Shown here: one piece after another, positions 52,866 to 62,220 of the stretch
How positions within the stretch are numbered: position 1 is the first letter of the stretch
Layout of the letters: each line of letters opens with the position of its first letter
Assembly: GCA_026393475.1 (NCBI GenBank)
Contig: JAPLAA010000104.1
Span: 1 to 64,000, forward strand
Direction of reading: 5' to 3'
Origin: Actinomycetota bacterium
GTDB lineage: Bacteria > Actinomycetota > Acidimicrobiia > Acidimicrobiales > Ilumatobacteraceae
Length of the DNA stretch: 64,000 nucleotides
Position numbers and translations under genes: made by a program
The notes under the pieces: model-generated
What the model was told of the DNA's origin: nothing
Database searches by the model: none
What the model saw: the letters and a program-made list of their open reading frames with translations, nothing else

Positions 52866-53489
52866 TCAGCCGCTGCGGCGCGTCAACTCGACGCGCACCG
52901 CGGCGGGCGCGATCGGTGTGGCACCACGACCGAGCTCGTGCAGGCCGACGGCGATGGCGGCCCGCTGCGATGCCCGCGACGGCACCCGTCCACCGGGATA
53001 CGCCGCGGGATCGTCGAGCACCGCTGCCACCGAGCGGAGCGCTGCGAGCACCCCTGCGTCCTCGGCGGTCTCCGGTTCGAACCGCCAGCGACGCACCTGT
53101 CGAACGATCGCCGGTTGGTCGCGGTCGGGCTCGACACCGGTGGCCACGAACATCCGGCAGTCGTACACGCGACATGCTCGCGGTCGGTCCTCGTAGATCG
53201 TGCACCCTCGATCGCCGAGCATCGGGCACCGGCCCTGCTCGTCGTACCCGAGCACGACATGGCCGGCCGGCATGCCCGGAGTCGGGAAGCGGACCTCCTC
53301 GGGAATGCGGGCGAGCGCGGCACGTTCGTCGGGTTCCACGTGCACGAACTGCCGAGACGAACAGCAGGCGACGCACTCACCACATGGCACGTCCGTCTCG
53401 CCCGCACCCCGGAGCGCCGCCATCATCTGCTCGAGCCAGGGCGCGACGCGACCGGCCGACAGGGTGGTGTCGTCGTCGGTAGCGGTCAC
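52866..53489 (-). CDS. YkgJ-type cysteine cluster protein
   Basis: 207 residues. Eight or more Cys arranged as CGECVACC, then CPMLGDRGCTIYEDRPRACRVYDCR, the zinc/iron-binding pattern of YkgJ (UPF0153). Function in the family is unresolved. GTG at 53487-53489 is used; a longer frame reads into the divergent promoter region and has no similarity. Convergent with the transporter fusion gene and divergent from the sigma factor gene by 86 bases. Confidence 0.82.
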   Translation of the reverse strand: MTATDDDTTLSAGRVAPWLEQMMAALRGAGETDVPCGECVACCSSRQFVHVEPDERAALARIPEEVRFPTPGMPAGHVVLGYDEQGRCPMLGDRGCTIYEDRPRACRVYDCRMFVATGVEPDRDQPAIVRQVRRWRFEPETAEDAGVLAALRSVAAVLDDPAAYPGGRVPSRASQRAAIAVGLHELGRGATPIAPAAVRVELTRRSG

Positions 53490-53575
53490 CGGATCATCGT
53501 GGCAGGTGAGGGGTACCGCACGCGCACGGACATCCCCCACCGAGACGGGATCCGCTCCCGACACGACCCCGTAGC

Positions 53576-54178
53576 ATGCGTGCCGTGGTCGACGACGAGG
53601 TACTGCTGTCACGGTGCCGCCGTGGCGACGAACGGGCATGGGGCACCCTCGTCGCGCGCTACGAACGACTCGTCCATGCGATCCCGCTCAACCTCGGTCT
53701 CTCACCCGACGACGCGGCCGACGTCACCCAGGCCAGCTTCGCGGCACTCCTGCGCGCCGTCGACACGATCGAGACGCCCGGCCGGATCAGCGCGTGGTTG
53801 TCGACGGTGGCCAAGCGCGAGTCGATCCGGATCATCGAGCGCCGGGCCCGCGAACGGTCGCTGGGTGAACGCACCCAGGGCGACGTGTTCAGCGGCGACT
53901 CGGGCACCGGTGCGATCGACAGCGGCACGGCCGACGTGGCGGCCGACGACGACCGCGTCCATCAGCTCGCCGCCGACGTCGAGTGGGTGCACCAGGGGCT
54001 GCAGCTGGTGTCGTCACGGTGCCGTGAAGTGCTGACCACCCTCTACTTCTCGGGCATCACATACGAGGAGGCGGCCACGCGCCTCGGCATGCCGATCGGC
54101 AGCCTCGGCCCCACGCGGGGCCGGTGCCTCGATCGGCTGCGAGCCGTACTCGCGACGACCTACGACGCCGACCGCTGA
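53576..54178 (+). CDS. ECF-like sigma-70 family RNA polymerase sigma factor
   Basis: 200 residues. Region 2: LLSRCRRGDERAWGTLVARYERLVHAIPLNLGLSPDDAADVTQASFAALLRAVD. Region 4: VSSRCREVLTTLYFSGITYEEAATRLGMPIGSLGPTRGRCLDRL. The linker is long and acidic. It lacks regions 1 and 3. Its end overlaps by 19 bases the end of the convergent LuxR gene of the CHAT operon. Sigma factors of this type are often found beside CHAT-TPR protease and S8 peptidase genes in actinobacteria, so it may direct transcription of that operon. No anti-sigma factor gene is adjacent. Confidence 0.9.
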   Translation: MRAVVDDEVLLSRCRRGDERAWGTLVARYERLVHAIPLNLGLSPDDAADVTQASFAALLRAVDTIETPGRISAWLSTVAKRESIRIIERRARERSLGERTQGDVFSGDSGTGAIDSGTADVAADDDRVHQLAADVEWVHQGLQLVSSRCREVLTTLYFSGITYEEAATRLGMPIGSLGPTRGRCLDRLRAVLATTYDADR

Positions 54179-54927
54179 AGCGGGACGGTGTCGTCGCACG
54201 TCTCGTGCTCGGCCAGCCACAGCGCTGCCTCGGTGCGCGAGTGCACGCCGATCGCCTGGTAGATCCGCGACAGATGGCACTTCACCGTGCCCTCGGTGAT
54301 CGCGAGCCGGCGAGCGATCTGCTTGTTCTGCAGTCCGCCGACCACCAGCCGCAGCACCTCGTGCTCGCGAGCGGTCAGCACGTCGGTCGCCGAGGTCGCC
54401 GCCGTCCGGCGGTTCCAGGCGTCGAGCAGGCACTGCGTGGCCATCGGGTGCAGCGCCGGCTGTCCGCGACGGACCGCCTCGACCGCCGCGACGATCGCAT
54501 CGGCACCGTCGGCGAGGAGCTGGAAACCGGCCACTCGCCGTTCGATCACGGCCATGGTGACGGGACGCGTCGGAGGTTCGACGAACACGGCGACGATCGG
54601 ACCTGCGTCGGCGCGTGCCAGGAGTCGGTCGATCACCTCGGCCGGCTCGTCCAACGGTGACAACACGACCACGATCACGTCGGGGCGATGCCCGCGAGCG
54701 AACTCGAGGGCTGCGGCGCCGGTGTCGGCGACAGCACGGAGGGCGTAGCGATCGGCGGGGAACGCCGACACCAGGCCCACACTCGTGAGGCGTGGTCCGA
54801 CGACCAGCACGTCGATCGCGCGGGGCGACCGGTCGGCCACGAGCCGCTGATCCGAGGGCGCGGTCGTCGCGACGGGCACCGGGATCGCCTGCCCGGGCTG
54901 GTCGAGGAGGTCGGCGACGGCGCTCAC
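54160..54927 (-). CDS. LuxR-type response regulator with pseudo-receiver domain
   Basis: 255 residues. The first ~140 residues have receiver-like alternation (IDVLVVGPRLTSVGLVSAF, PDVIVVVLSPLDEPAEV, GPIVAVFVEPP), but the phosphoacceptor position reads VVVLSPL with no Asp, and the acidic pair at the N-terminus is missing. The C-terminal LuxR HTH is typical (LTAREHEVLRLVVGGLQNKQIARRLAITEGTVKCHLSRIYQAIG). It would act without phosphorylation. GTG overlaps the stop of the subtilase gene (GTGA), so it is translated with it. It is the last gene of the CHAT operon. Confidence 0.82.
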   Translation of the reverse strand: MSAVADLLDQPGQAIPVPVATTAPSDQRLVADRSPRAIDVLVVGPRLTSVGLVSAFPADRYALRAVADTGAAALEFARGHRPDVIVVVLSPLDEPAEVIDRLLARADAGPIVAVFVEPPTRPVTMAVIERRVAGFQLLADGADAIVAAVEAVRRGQPALHPMATQCLLDAWNRRTAATSATDVLTAREHEVLRLVVGGLQNKQIARRLAITEGTVKCHLSRIYQAIGVHSRTEAALWLAEHETCDDTVPLQRSAS

Positions 54928-56243
54928 TGGAGGCAGTCCGAGGTGAGCGGGCGGGCAGTGGCGGTTCGCACCACAGCGGCAGCGATGTCGATCCTGCGGA
55001 TCCCCTTCATGCTGCCGGTCGCACCGATCGCCAGCGGTCCCGAGCGGACCACGACGCGGGCGATCGTGCCGAGGTTCAGGTCGGGCCGCATCGACCGGAG
55101 CAGCGCGACCTCGCCGGCCACGAGCGGCGCCGACATCGAGGTGCCGCTCCACGAGGCCCATCCGGTGCCGCTGAACGGGAAGTTGCTGACGAGGTCCTCG
55201 CCCGGCGCAGCGACGTCGATGTTCGAGCTCGTGCTGGCGAACTCGGAGATCACGTCGGTACGACCCGTCGAGGTGACGTCGATGGCGCACTTCGCCGCAC
55301 CCGGGAACGAATCACGCGAACGGCCCTCGTTGCCGGCGGCACCCACGGCGAGCACGCCACGGTCCCACAGGTGATCGACCGCATCCTTCAACAACGTGGA
55401 CGAACCCGATTGGCCGAGGCTGAGGTTCACCACGTCGGCCCCATGATCGGCCGCCCACACCATCGCCGTCGCCAGGGTGAAGGTGTCGGTGTTGCCGTCG
55501 GAGTCGAGCACCCGCACGGGCATCAGCCGAGCGGACGGTGCCACCAGGTGCACGAGGCCGGCGACGAACGTGCCGTGACCGGCCGCCTCGTCGATCTCGC
55601 CGTTGCCGTTCTCGTCGATGCCGTTGCGATCGTCGGACGGCACCGAGTCGCCGTCGACGAAGTCGGTACCGGCAGCGACGACACCGGCGAAGGTGGGGTC
55701 GGCGAGATCGATGCCGGTGTCGACCACGGCCACCGTGATGCCCGCGCCCGTGGTGACCGCGTGGGCCGCGTCGAGGCCGAGCGCTGTCGCCGCCCACTGC
55801 TCGGTGCCGGTGCCCGGCGCCGCGGTCGCCCACTTGTAGATGCGACCGGAGAAGGCGACCTCGGGCGTGCGCACGGTCTGGTTCGGGTTCACGAAGTCGA
55901 CGGCGGGATCGAGCGCCAACGCTGCCTCGACGGCGTCTGCGGGACGACCATCGGTCCAGTCGACCAGGTAGGCGTCGAGCGCCGGCAACGAGCCGATCGT
56001 GACGGTGCCCTGGCGAGCGTTCACCTCGTCGATCGTGGCGCCCTCGACGAGTCCGACGATCAACCCGTGTGCCGCCGGCAGCACGTCGGCAGCGGCGGGC
56101 GCGACGGTGGACCCGACGGTGAACGTCGTCGCGCTCAGCGCGACGAGACCCGCCACCACGGCGCGGCCCAGCAGGGACGGCCGCATCGGTCGTCGGGGGG
56201 CCGACGGAGGTCGGTGGTGATGGGTTGCACGGATGGTGCTCAT
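54924..56243 (-). CDS. Secreted S8 (subtilisin-like) serine protease
   Basis: 439 residues from ATG 56243. A signal peptide follows a long basic leader (LLGRAVVAGLVALSATTFTVG...VAPAAAD). An I9-like propeptide runs to about residue 125 (LIVGLVEGATIDEVNARQG, PNQTVRTPE). Catalytic Asp in AVVDTGID, His in AGHGTFVAGL, oxyanion Asn in GAAGNEG, and Ser in SGTSMSAPLVAG are all present, with a D/N-rich loop (DRNGIDENGNGEIDE) between Asp and His that suggests Ca binding. No C-terminal anchor. AAGGA lies 10 bases before 56243; an ATG at 56279 overlapping the CHAT stop (ATGA) is an alternative. Couples CHAT gene to the LuxR gene. Confidence 0.87.
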   Translation of the reverse strand: MSTIRATHHHRPPSAPRRPMRPSLLGRAVVAGLVALSATTFTVGSTVAPAAADVLPAAHGLIVGLVEGATIDEVNARQGTVTIGSLPALDAYLVDWTDGRPADAVEAALALDPAVDFVNPNQTVRTPEVAFSGRIYKWATAAPGTGTEQWAATALGLDAAHAVTTGAGITVAVVDTGIDLADPTFAGVVAAGTDFVDGDSVPSDDRNGIDENGNGEIDEAAGHGTFVAGLVHLVAPSARLMPVRVLDSDGNTDTFTLATAMVWAADHGADVVNLSLGQSGSSTLLKDAVDHLWDRGVLAVGAAGNEGRSRDSFPGAAKCAIDVTSTGRTDVISEFASTSSNIDVAAPGEDLVSNFPFSGTGWASWSGTSMSAPLVAGEVALLRSMRPDLNLGTIARVVVRSGPLAIGATGSMKGIRRIDIAAAVVRTATARPLTSDCLQ

Positions 56244-56275
56244 GTGGTGTGGATCCTTCTCGGGCTGATCCATGG

Positions 56276-59098
56276 TCATCGTCCGCCGATCACGACGAAC
56301 GGTGCCCAGTAGTACGGATGGGGTGTCTGTGCGAGCTGGGCCAACTGCGTCTCCCGCAACGCAGCGGCCGGCCCGAGCTCACGCAGGCGGGCATAGAAGC
56401 CGTCGACGACACGATGTGTGGTCGTGTCGTCGGCCGGCCACAGGGAGGCGACGAGCGTCCGCGCGCCCGCGCCGAGGACGGCCCTCATCAGGCCGACGAG
56501 TTCCTCGCCGTGGCCGGCATGGCTGCGTGCGCTGTCGCACGAGCTGAGCGTGACGAGCGCTCCGGCGAGGTCGAGGTCGAGCAGTTCGTTCGCGCGGATC
56601 GACCGGTCGGCCAGCCGCAGGGAGGAGAACATCGGGTTGTCGCGGCGGAACAGGGCATGGCACGCGAGGTGGACGACGGCGGCTCCCGACGCACCGCCGA
56701 GCAGTGCCGAAGCGGTGGCCACGTCGCCGAGGTGCAGCGACACGTCGGACAGGTGGGCGGCGACGGCACGACCCTCGGCGTCGATCGCCGGCGTGGTCGC
56801 GTCGGAGGCGGCGATCACCAGGGACCGACCGCCGGGATGCTTCGACGCGGTCCGGGTGACGTAGTCCGCCACGCTCGGCGTGGTCGACACCGTGAACCGC
56901 TCGATCAGGTATCGCTCGCCGTCGTGGAGCGCGTGGACGGGAACCTGCTGGAGCGGGCCGTGCGCCGCGACGACCAACGAGGCCGCCGGGGCCGTGGGCA
57001 GCAGGTCGGCGACGGGCGCCACCAGCATGTCGTACAGCTCACCGAGCACGCGGCGGGCCGCACGCTCGAAACGATCGTGGTGCCGGGCCAGCAGCTGGGC
57101 GTCGGCATGGAGGTGCTGCCACTGTGCGTCGAGTCGGGCGACGGCATCGACGACCTCGGCCCGGGACGAGGGCACATGGCGGACGGTGACCTCGCCGTCG
57201 GCGATCACGAGCGCGAGCACCTGGTCGCCGAGGCAGTACCAGCTGAGCACCGTGTCACCGGCGGGCAACATCAGCTCGTCGACCTGGATCGGGGTGCCGG
57301 TGGAGATGGGAGATGCCCCACCGACACCACGATCGTGACGGGCCACGTCGAGCCGCGCCCTGCTGAGGCGCAGTTCGAGATCGGCAGCGCGTTCGGTGAG
57401 CCGCTCGAAGCGCTCGCGATCGGCGTGCGCAGGATTCAGCATCTCGGCGTACACGGCATCGAGTTCGGTCGCCACCTCGCCGTCGTCGGCAGCGGCGTGT
57501 GCTGCCGCGGCTCGGTGACGGAGCTCGCCCAGGCGACGGCGCCGCGCTCGCTCGGTGGCCGCGAGCACCTCGGCGCCGCGACGGTCGTCGGCGACGGTCG
57601 GGTCGACGAGGGCGAGCTCGATCAGGGCGTCGAAGGCGTCGAGCTTGTCGAGCATGAAGCGCTGGCCGACCACCGCACCGTCGAGATCCGCGTGCAGCAG
57701 CTCGGCCGTCTGCGCAGCGCGCTCGAGACAGTCTCGGGCAGCCCCCAGATCTCGCCGCTCCAGGAGCCGGCGGCCCACGGTCTGATCGACCAGGAGTGAC
57801 ACCGGCGCCACCTCGACCCGCTCTCCCGCCGCCACCGCTGCGGCGATCGCGGCGTCGGCACCTGCGGGGTCGCCGGCGTCGTCGCGGAGCTCGGCGATCG
57901 CCAGATGCGCCCGCACGAGCTCGATCCGGGCGTCGCTGGAGGCGCTGATCGATGCGGCCTCCTCGGCATCGGCCAGCGCAGCGGCGATGTCGCCCTCGCG
58001 GTGCAGCATCGCCGACCGATCGAGCAGCGCCAGCGCCAGCCACTGTCCGTGCCCCGCCTGGCGGAACGCGTCGAGGGCGCGGCCGAGATCGGCGGCAGCA
58101 CGTTCGGTGTCGCCGAGCTCGAAGCGGAGTCGGGCCGCACCCCACACCGCGCGGGCGGCCTCGACCGCGGCGCCGCCGGACGCAGCGAATCGCTCGGCCT
58201 CCTCGTAGTTCGCGAGCGCCTCGCGGGAGAGGTTCAGCGCCTCGTACGCACGGGCAGCGGCGAGCGATCGGTCGAGCTCGGGCATCGGCGCGTCGAGATC
58301 CTCGAGCAACTCCTTCGCATCGGCGAGCGCATCGAGACAGCCGACGTAGTCGCCACCCGCGAGCAGGGTCTCGGCCAGGCCGTTGGTGGCCATCGCACGC
58401 AGCGGGCGGTCGTCGTCGTCGAGCTTGTCGAGCGCACTGCGGAACGCCGCCCGCGCCTCGCCGATCCTGCCGAGGGCGAGCAGCACGAGACCGCGGTTGT
58501 TCAACACCTCGCCGATGCTCGCCTGGTCGTCGAGGCGTGCGTATCCCGCCTCGGCGCGGGCATAGGCCTCGAGCGCTTCGAGCCAGCGACCGGTGAGCTC
58601 GCAGCACAGGCCGCGGTTCTGCTCGGCCGCTGCCAGGAGTTCGAGCACCTCCTCCGTCGAGAGGTCTGCCGGCGGACGGGTCGACAGCACGTGCACCAGG
58701 CGATGGCAGGTGTCGAGGGCCTCGTCGTGACGGCCGGTCTCGTTCAACACGTTGATGCGGCCCAGATCGGTCCGCAGCGCGCCACCCGGCAATCCCACCT
58801 CGGCGAAGCGTCGGGCAGCGACATCGATCAGATCGAGCGCCGCCGCGAGATCGCCCGTCATCGCCGTCGCCTGGGCACGCACGTAGACCGATCGAGCGGC
58901 GACGTCGGCTGCGTCGTGGGCGACTGCGAGCTCCTCGAGCCTGGCCAGGGCGATCGCAGCGCGGCCGGGATGGTCGCCGAGGCGGCGTCCGATCTCCGCC
59001 AAGGCACCCGCGAGCGTGCGGCCGCCGGGGCGCGCACCGACCAGGTCGTCATCGGCGAGCAGGTGCTCGGCGAGCGCGAGGGCGGCGGCGTCGGACAT
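56276..59098 (-). CDS. TPR-CHAT caspase-like protease
   Basis: 940 residues. About residues 20-600 are Ala/Leu-rich helical pairs of TPR type (ASIGEVLNNRGLVLLALGRIG, AAADLGRALDAFRQAGHGQWL, and others). The C-terminal ~270 residues are a CHAT peptidase: LVVAAHGPLQQVPVHAL, catalytic His814 in VVHLACHAL, catalytic Cys854 in TLSSCDSA, then LVASLWPADDTTT. No signal peptide, so cytoplasmic. CHAT proteases cleave a specific partner after a sensor input; TPRs bind the trigger. Start 59096-59098 is followed at the other end by overlap with the subtilase gene. The preceding beta-sandwich gene ends 5 bases upstream. Confidence 0.9.
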   Translation of the reverse strand: MSDAAALALAEHLLADDDLVGARPGGRTLAGALAEIGRRLGDHPGRAAIALARLEELAVAHDAADVAARSVYVRAQATAMTGDLAAALDLIDVAARRFAEVGLPGGALRTDLGRINVLNETGRHDEALDTCHRLVHVLSTRPPADLSTEEVLELLAAAEQNRGLCCELTGRWLEALEAYARAEAGYARLDDQASIGEVLNNRGLVLLALGRIGEARAAFRSALDKLDDDDRPLRAMATNGLAETLLAGGDYVGCLDALADAKELLEDLDAPMPELDRSLAAARAYEALNLSREALANYEEAERFAASGGAAVEAARAVWGAARLRFELGDTERAAADLGRALDAFRQAGHGQWLALALLDRSAMLHREGDIAAALADAEEAASISASSDARIELVRAHLAIAELRDDAGDPAGADAAIAAAVAAGERVEVAPVSLLVDQTVGRRLLERRDLGAARDCLERAAQTAELLHADLDGAVVGQRFMLDKLDAFDALIELALVDPTVADDRRGAEVLAATERARRRRLGELRHRAAAAHAAADDGEVATELDAVYAEMLNPAHADRERFERLTERAADLELRLSRARLDVARHDRGVGGASPISTGTPIQVDELMLPAGDTVLSWYCLGDQVLALVIADGEVTVRHVPSSRAEVVDAVARLDAQWQHLHADAQLLARHHDRFERAARRVLGELYDMLVAPVADLLPTAPAASLVVAAHGPLQQVPVHALHDGERYLIERFTVSTTPSVADYVTRTASKHPGGRSLVIAASDATTPAIDAEGRAVAAHLSDVSLHLGDVATASALLGGASGAAVVHLACHALFRRDNPMFSSLRLADRSIRANELLDLDLAGALVTLSSCDSARSHAGHGEELVGLMRAVLGAGARTLVASLWPADDTTTHRVVDGFYARLRELGPAAALRETQLAQLAQTPHPYYWAPFVVIGGR

Positions 59099-59103
59099 GG
59101 GGG

Positions 59104-59634
59104 TCAGGCGTTGACCAGCTCGATGGGGCCGACGACGACGTCGAGGTCGTCGAGTTCGATGACGAGCGTGTAGTCGCCGCGGGGCAGGTCGCGGACCCGG
59201 AAGGTGCCCTCGTCGGTGGTGGTGATCGAGGCGACCACCTCGCCGGAACGTTCGACCCGCACCGGGTCGCGGTGATCGGCGCCGTCGGCGTGCAGCACCA
59301 TGCCGTCGAGGTGGGCGGTGCCGGTGGTTCCCGGCTGGATGTGGATCGTGACGTCGACGCCGTCGGCGCTGAACAGGAGTTGGCGATCGCCGCCGGCGCC
59401 GCGGGCACCGGCGAGCACCATGCCGCCCCACGTGTCGGTCTGCAGGACGGCCTCGATGCGCCGCCGGAGACCGGTGAGGACGGCCCCGACGCCCGTGGGC
59501 TCGAGGGTTGCCCGGTGGGCCGCGTAGAGGCTGAGCAGGCGGTCGTGCACCGGTGCTGGCACGGCCGGGAGCCGAAGGGTGCCGAGCAGTCGCTCGAGGT
59601 GCTGGTCGCTCACTGCGGAGAGGTCGTCCGTCAT
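59104..59634 (-). CDS. Small protein with helical N-terminus and beta-sandwich C-terminus (CHAT operon)
   Basis: 176 residues. Residues 1-75 are helical (DDLSAVSDQHLERLLGTL, LLSLYAAHRATLE); residues ~85-176 form a beta-sandwich resembling carboxypeptidase regulatory or Ig-like domains (GTAHLDGMVLHADGAD, GTFRVRDLPRGDYTLVIEL). No signal peptide, no catalytic motif. It is the first gene of the CHAT operon, 5 bases upstream. It may be the adaptor or the substrate of the protease. The start 59632-59634 is the only good ATG in frame. Confidence 0.65.
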   Translation of the reverse strand: MTDDLSAVSDQHLERLLGTLRLPAVPAPVHDRLLSLYAAHRATLEPTGVGAVLTGLRRRIEAVLQTDTWGGMVLAGARGAGGDRQLLFSADGVDVTIHIQPGTTGTAHLDGMVLHADGADHRDPVRVERSGEVVASITTTDEGTFRVRDLPRGDYTLVIELDDLDVVVGPIELVNA

Positions 59635-59672
59635 CACGTCCAACAGTGGTGCGGGGACACCCTCGAAATACA

Positions 59673-59699
59673 GGGATTCGGGGATTTCTCCGGAATCCC
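59673..59699. promoter_or_regulatory. Inverted repeat upstream of the CHAT operon
   Basis: GGGATTC and GAATCCC, exact complements 13 bases apart, centred about 52 bases before the first start codon of the operon. Candidate repressor or activator site, or the end of the quinone oxidoreductase transcript. Confidence 0.4.
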
Positions 59700-59728
59700 G
59701 CCCAGCTGAGGGGTGCTTCGACCCCTGG

Positions 59729-60718
59729 TCAGGGGACGAGGACGGTCTTGCCCACGATCTTGCGGTCGAGTTGGTCCTGCAGCGCCTGCGCAGCCTGGTC
59801 GAGCGGATACGCGATCGGCTCGACCGGGGACAGGCGGCCGTCGCCGATCGCCGCGACGATGTCGGCCAGCATCTCGTTGTTCTCCTGCTGGTGGCGACCG
59901 ACCCACGCCCCCCAGTCGACACCGGTGACCCGCCGGTTGCGCAGGAGCACCTGGTTGGCGGGCAGCTGTGGAATCGCGCCGGAGGCGAACCCGATCACGA
60001 GGAACTGCCCGTCCTCGCGCAGCGCGCGCAGCGCCTGCTCGCCCTGTGCGCCACCGATCGGGTCGTACACGACGTCGACGCCGGTGCCGTCACCGGTGAG
60101 CTCCTGGGCGAACTCCTTCGCTCGGGTCTTGACGTCCTCCGCGCTCGAGTCGATCACGGCTGCCGCCCCGCGCGCCGTGGCCGCCGCCCGCTTCTCGGCC
60201 GACGAGGCCGCGGCGATCACCGTCATGCCGAGCGACCTGCCCACGTCGACCGCGGCCAGGCCCACGCCGCTACCCGCACCCAGCACGAGCATCGACTGGC
60301 CAGCCGAGACCCGGGCCCGCTTCACGAGCGCGAACCACGCGGTCGAGTAGCTCTGCGTGAACGTCGCCGCTTGTCCGTCGGTCATCGAATCGGGGGTGGG
60401 CACGGCGCGCTTGGCCGGCACGGCGACCTCGCTGGCGTAGCCCCCCAGGCCGACGTTGGTGAACACGCGCTGGCCCACCTGGAGCGTGGTGACATCGGCG
60501 CCGATCTCGCTGACCACACCGGCGATCTCGTTGCCGGGGACGAACGGCAGCGGCGGCTTGATCTGATACAGGCCCTGCACGAACAGGGCGTCGACGAAGT
60601 TCACCCCGGCGGCCGACACCGCGATCCGCACGTCGTCGGGTCCGAGCGGCCACGGGTCGCGCTCCTCGATCGCGAGATCGGTGAGGGGACCGAAGCTGTT
60701 GCACGAAACCACCCGCAT
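59729..60718 (-). CDS. Zinc-free NADPH:quinone oxidoreductase family protein (MDR)
   Basis: 329 residues. GroES-like N-terminal half ([34 protein letters not shown]) and Rossmann half with [22 protein letters not shown] and [10 protein letters not shown]. It lacks the zinc-binding Cys cluster, as quinone reductases do. It reduces quinones or enones with NADPH. Divergent from the GNAT gene at 60751 with a 32-base gap. Confidence 0.9.
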   Translation of the reverse strand: MRVVSCNSFGPLTDLAIEERDPWPLGPDDVRIAVSAAGVNFVDALFVQGLYQIKPPLPFVPGNEIAGVVSEIGADVTTLQVGQRVFTNVGLGGYASEVAVPAKRAVPTPDSMTDGQAATFTQSYSTAWFALVKRARVSAGQSMLVLGAGSGVGLAAVDVGRSLGMTVIAAASSAEKRAAATARGAAAVIDSSAEDVKTRAKEFAQELTGDGTGVDVVYDPIGGAQGEQALRALREDGQFLVIGFASGAIPQLPANQVLLRNRRVTGVDWGAWVGRHQQENNEMLADIVAAIGDGRLSPVEPIAYPLDQAAQALQDQLDRKIVGKTVLVP

Positions 60719-60750
60719 GTCGATCGACCGTAGTGCGATGCTGGAGCCCG

Positions 60751-61374
60751 ATGCGCCTCGAACCCTTCGCCCTGCGCGGCAGGCACGTGCTGCTCGAACC
60801 GCTCGACAGGAGCCACGCCCCCGACCTGCTGACCGCTGCGGGCGACCGGTCCACGTTCGGGCACACCCTCGTCCCGCACGACATCGGCTCGATGACGAGC
60901 TACATCGACGGACTCCTGCACGACGCCGCCGCCGACACGGTCGTCCCGTTCGTCCAACGGAGGATGGCCGACGGGGCCCTGGTCGGCTGCACCCGTTTCC
61001 TCAACCTGGTGTGGTGGCCTGGCCGCGACACGCCGGTCGAGGTCGAGATCGGCGGCACGTGGCTCGCGACCGACGCCCAGCGGAGCGCGATCAACAGCGA
61101 GGCCAAGCTCCTGCTGCTCGGTCACGCCTTCGACGTGTGGCAGGCGGCGCGGGTGGCGATCTGCACCGACGCGCGCAACGAGCGCAGCCGTCGCGCGATC
61201 GAGCGGCTCGGCGCCACCTTCGAAGGTGTGATGCGCAACCACCGTGCCGCGGCAGGATCCGAATCCGTGCCGGGCGCCTCCCGCGACACCGCCGCCTACT
61301 CCGTCATCCCGGCCGAGTGGCCGACGATCCGCGAGCGTCTCCGCGCCTCGCTCGAACCCGGAGGTGCACGATGA
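60751..61374 (+). CDS. GNAT family N-acetyltransferase
   Basis: 207 residues. [23 protein letters not shown] begins a RimJ/RimL-type domain; [30 protein letters not shown] and [22 protein letters not shown] give the conserved acetyl-CoA region and C-terminal signature. GGAG lies 4 bases before the ATG. Its TGA overlaps the start of the SDR gene (ATGA). Confidence 0.88.
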   Translation: MRLEPFALRGRHVLLEPLDRSHAPDLLTAAGDRSTFGHTLVPHDIGSMTSYIDGLLHDAAADTVVPFVQRRMADGALVGCTRFLNLVWWPGRDTPVEVEIGGTWLATDAQRSAINSEAKLLLLGHAFDVWQAARVAICTDARNERSRRAIERLGATFEGVMRNHRAAAGSESVPGASRDTAAYSVIPAEWPTIRERLRASLEPGGAR

Positions 61375-62117
61375 TCGAGCGTCCCGTGATGATCGTGACC
61401 GGCGCCGCCCGCGGCATCGGCGCGGCGATCGCCCGAGCCGCGGCGGCCGACTACGACCTGGTCCTCAACCACGTGACACCGGGCGACCACGTCGGTTCGC
61501 TCGCGGACGAACTGCGCGCCGCCGGCGCCACCGTGCTGGTGCAGCGGGCCGACGTCGGCGACGAGACCTCCGTCGTCGAGATGTTCCGCGCCTGCGACGA
61601 GCACTTCGGACGGCTCGACGTCCTGGTGAACAACGCCGGGATCGCCGGCGGCTACGGGTCGATCGACACCGTGAGTTCGTCGATGCTGGCCGGACTCTGG
61701 GCCGTGAACGTGACGGGTGCGTTCATCTGCGCACGCGAGGCGGTGTCGCGACTCGCGACCGACCGGGGCGGCGCCGGCGGATCGATCGTCAACGTGTCGT
61801 CGCGGGCCGCGGTCCTCGGCGGGGCCGGCGAATGGGTGCACTACGCGGCCTCGAAGGGCGCGCTCGACACGATGACCATCGGACTCGCCCGCGAGCTCGC
61901 CACCGTCGGCATCCGCGTGAACGGCGTCCGCCCGGGCCTGATCGAGAGCGACTTCCACGACCATGCCCCGCCCGGGCGGCTCGAGCGCATGGCGCCGACC
62001 GTGCCGATGGCCCGCTCCGGACACCCCGACGAGGTCGCCGGTGCCGTGCTCTGGCTCGCGTCGGCCGAGGCGAGCTACGTCACCGGCACGTTCATCGACG
62101 TGAGCGGCGGGCGCTGA
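61371..62117 (+). CDS. Short-chain dehydrogenase/reductase
   Basis: 248 residues, classical [11 protein letters not shown] binds NAD(P)H, NNAG is the structural motif, and the catalytic Ser (NVSSRAA), Tyr and Lys (YAASKGA) are all present. It ends with the tetramer contact [13 protein letters not shown]. Substrate unknown. Translationally coupled to the GNAT gene. Confidence 0.92.
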   Translation: MIERPVMIVTGAARGIGAAIARAAAADYDLVLNHVTPGDHVGSLADELRAAGATVLVQRADVGDETSVVEMFRACDEHFGRLDVLVNNAGIAGGYGSIDTVSSSMLAGLWAVNVTGAFICAREAVSRLATDRGGAGGSIVNVSSRAAVLGGAGEWVHYAASKGALDTMTIGLARELATVGIRVNGVRPGLIESDFHDHAPPGRLERMAPTVPMARSGHPDEVAGAVLWLASAEASYVTGTFIDVSGGR

Positions 62118-62118
62118 C

Positions 62119-62151
62119 CCCGACCGGCGCCCGACCGGCGCCCGACTGGCG
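62119..62151. repeat. 11-bp tandem repeat x3 after SDR gene
   Basis: Unit CCCGACCGGCG, three copies starting one base after the stop codon, the last with one change. Confidence 0.8.
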
Positions 62152-62220
62152 CAGACCGGCTGTTCACCGGACAGTCACAGGGCGATGATCTCCCCCCGAC
62201 GCGACGACAGGTAGGTTCGC

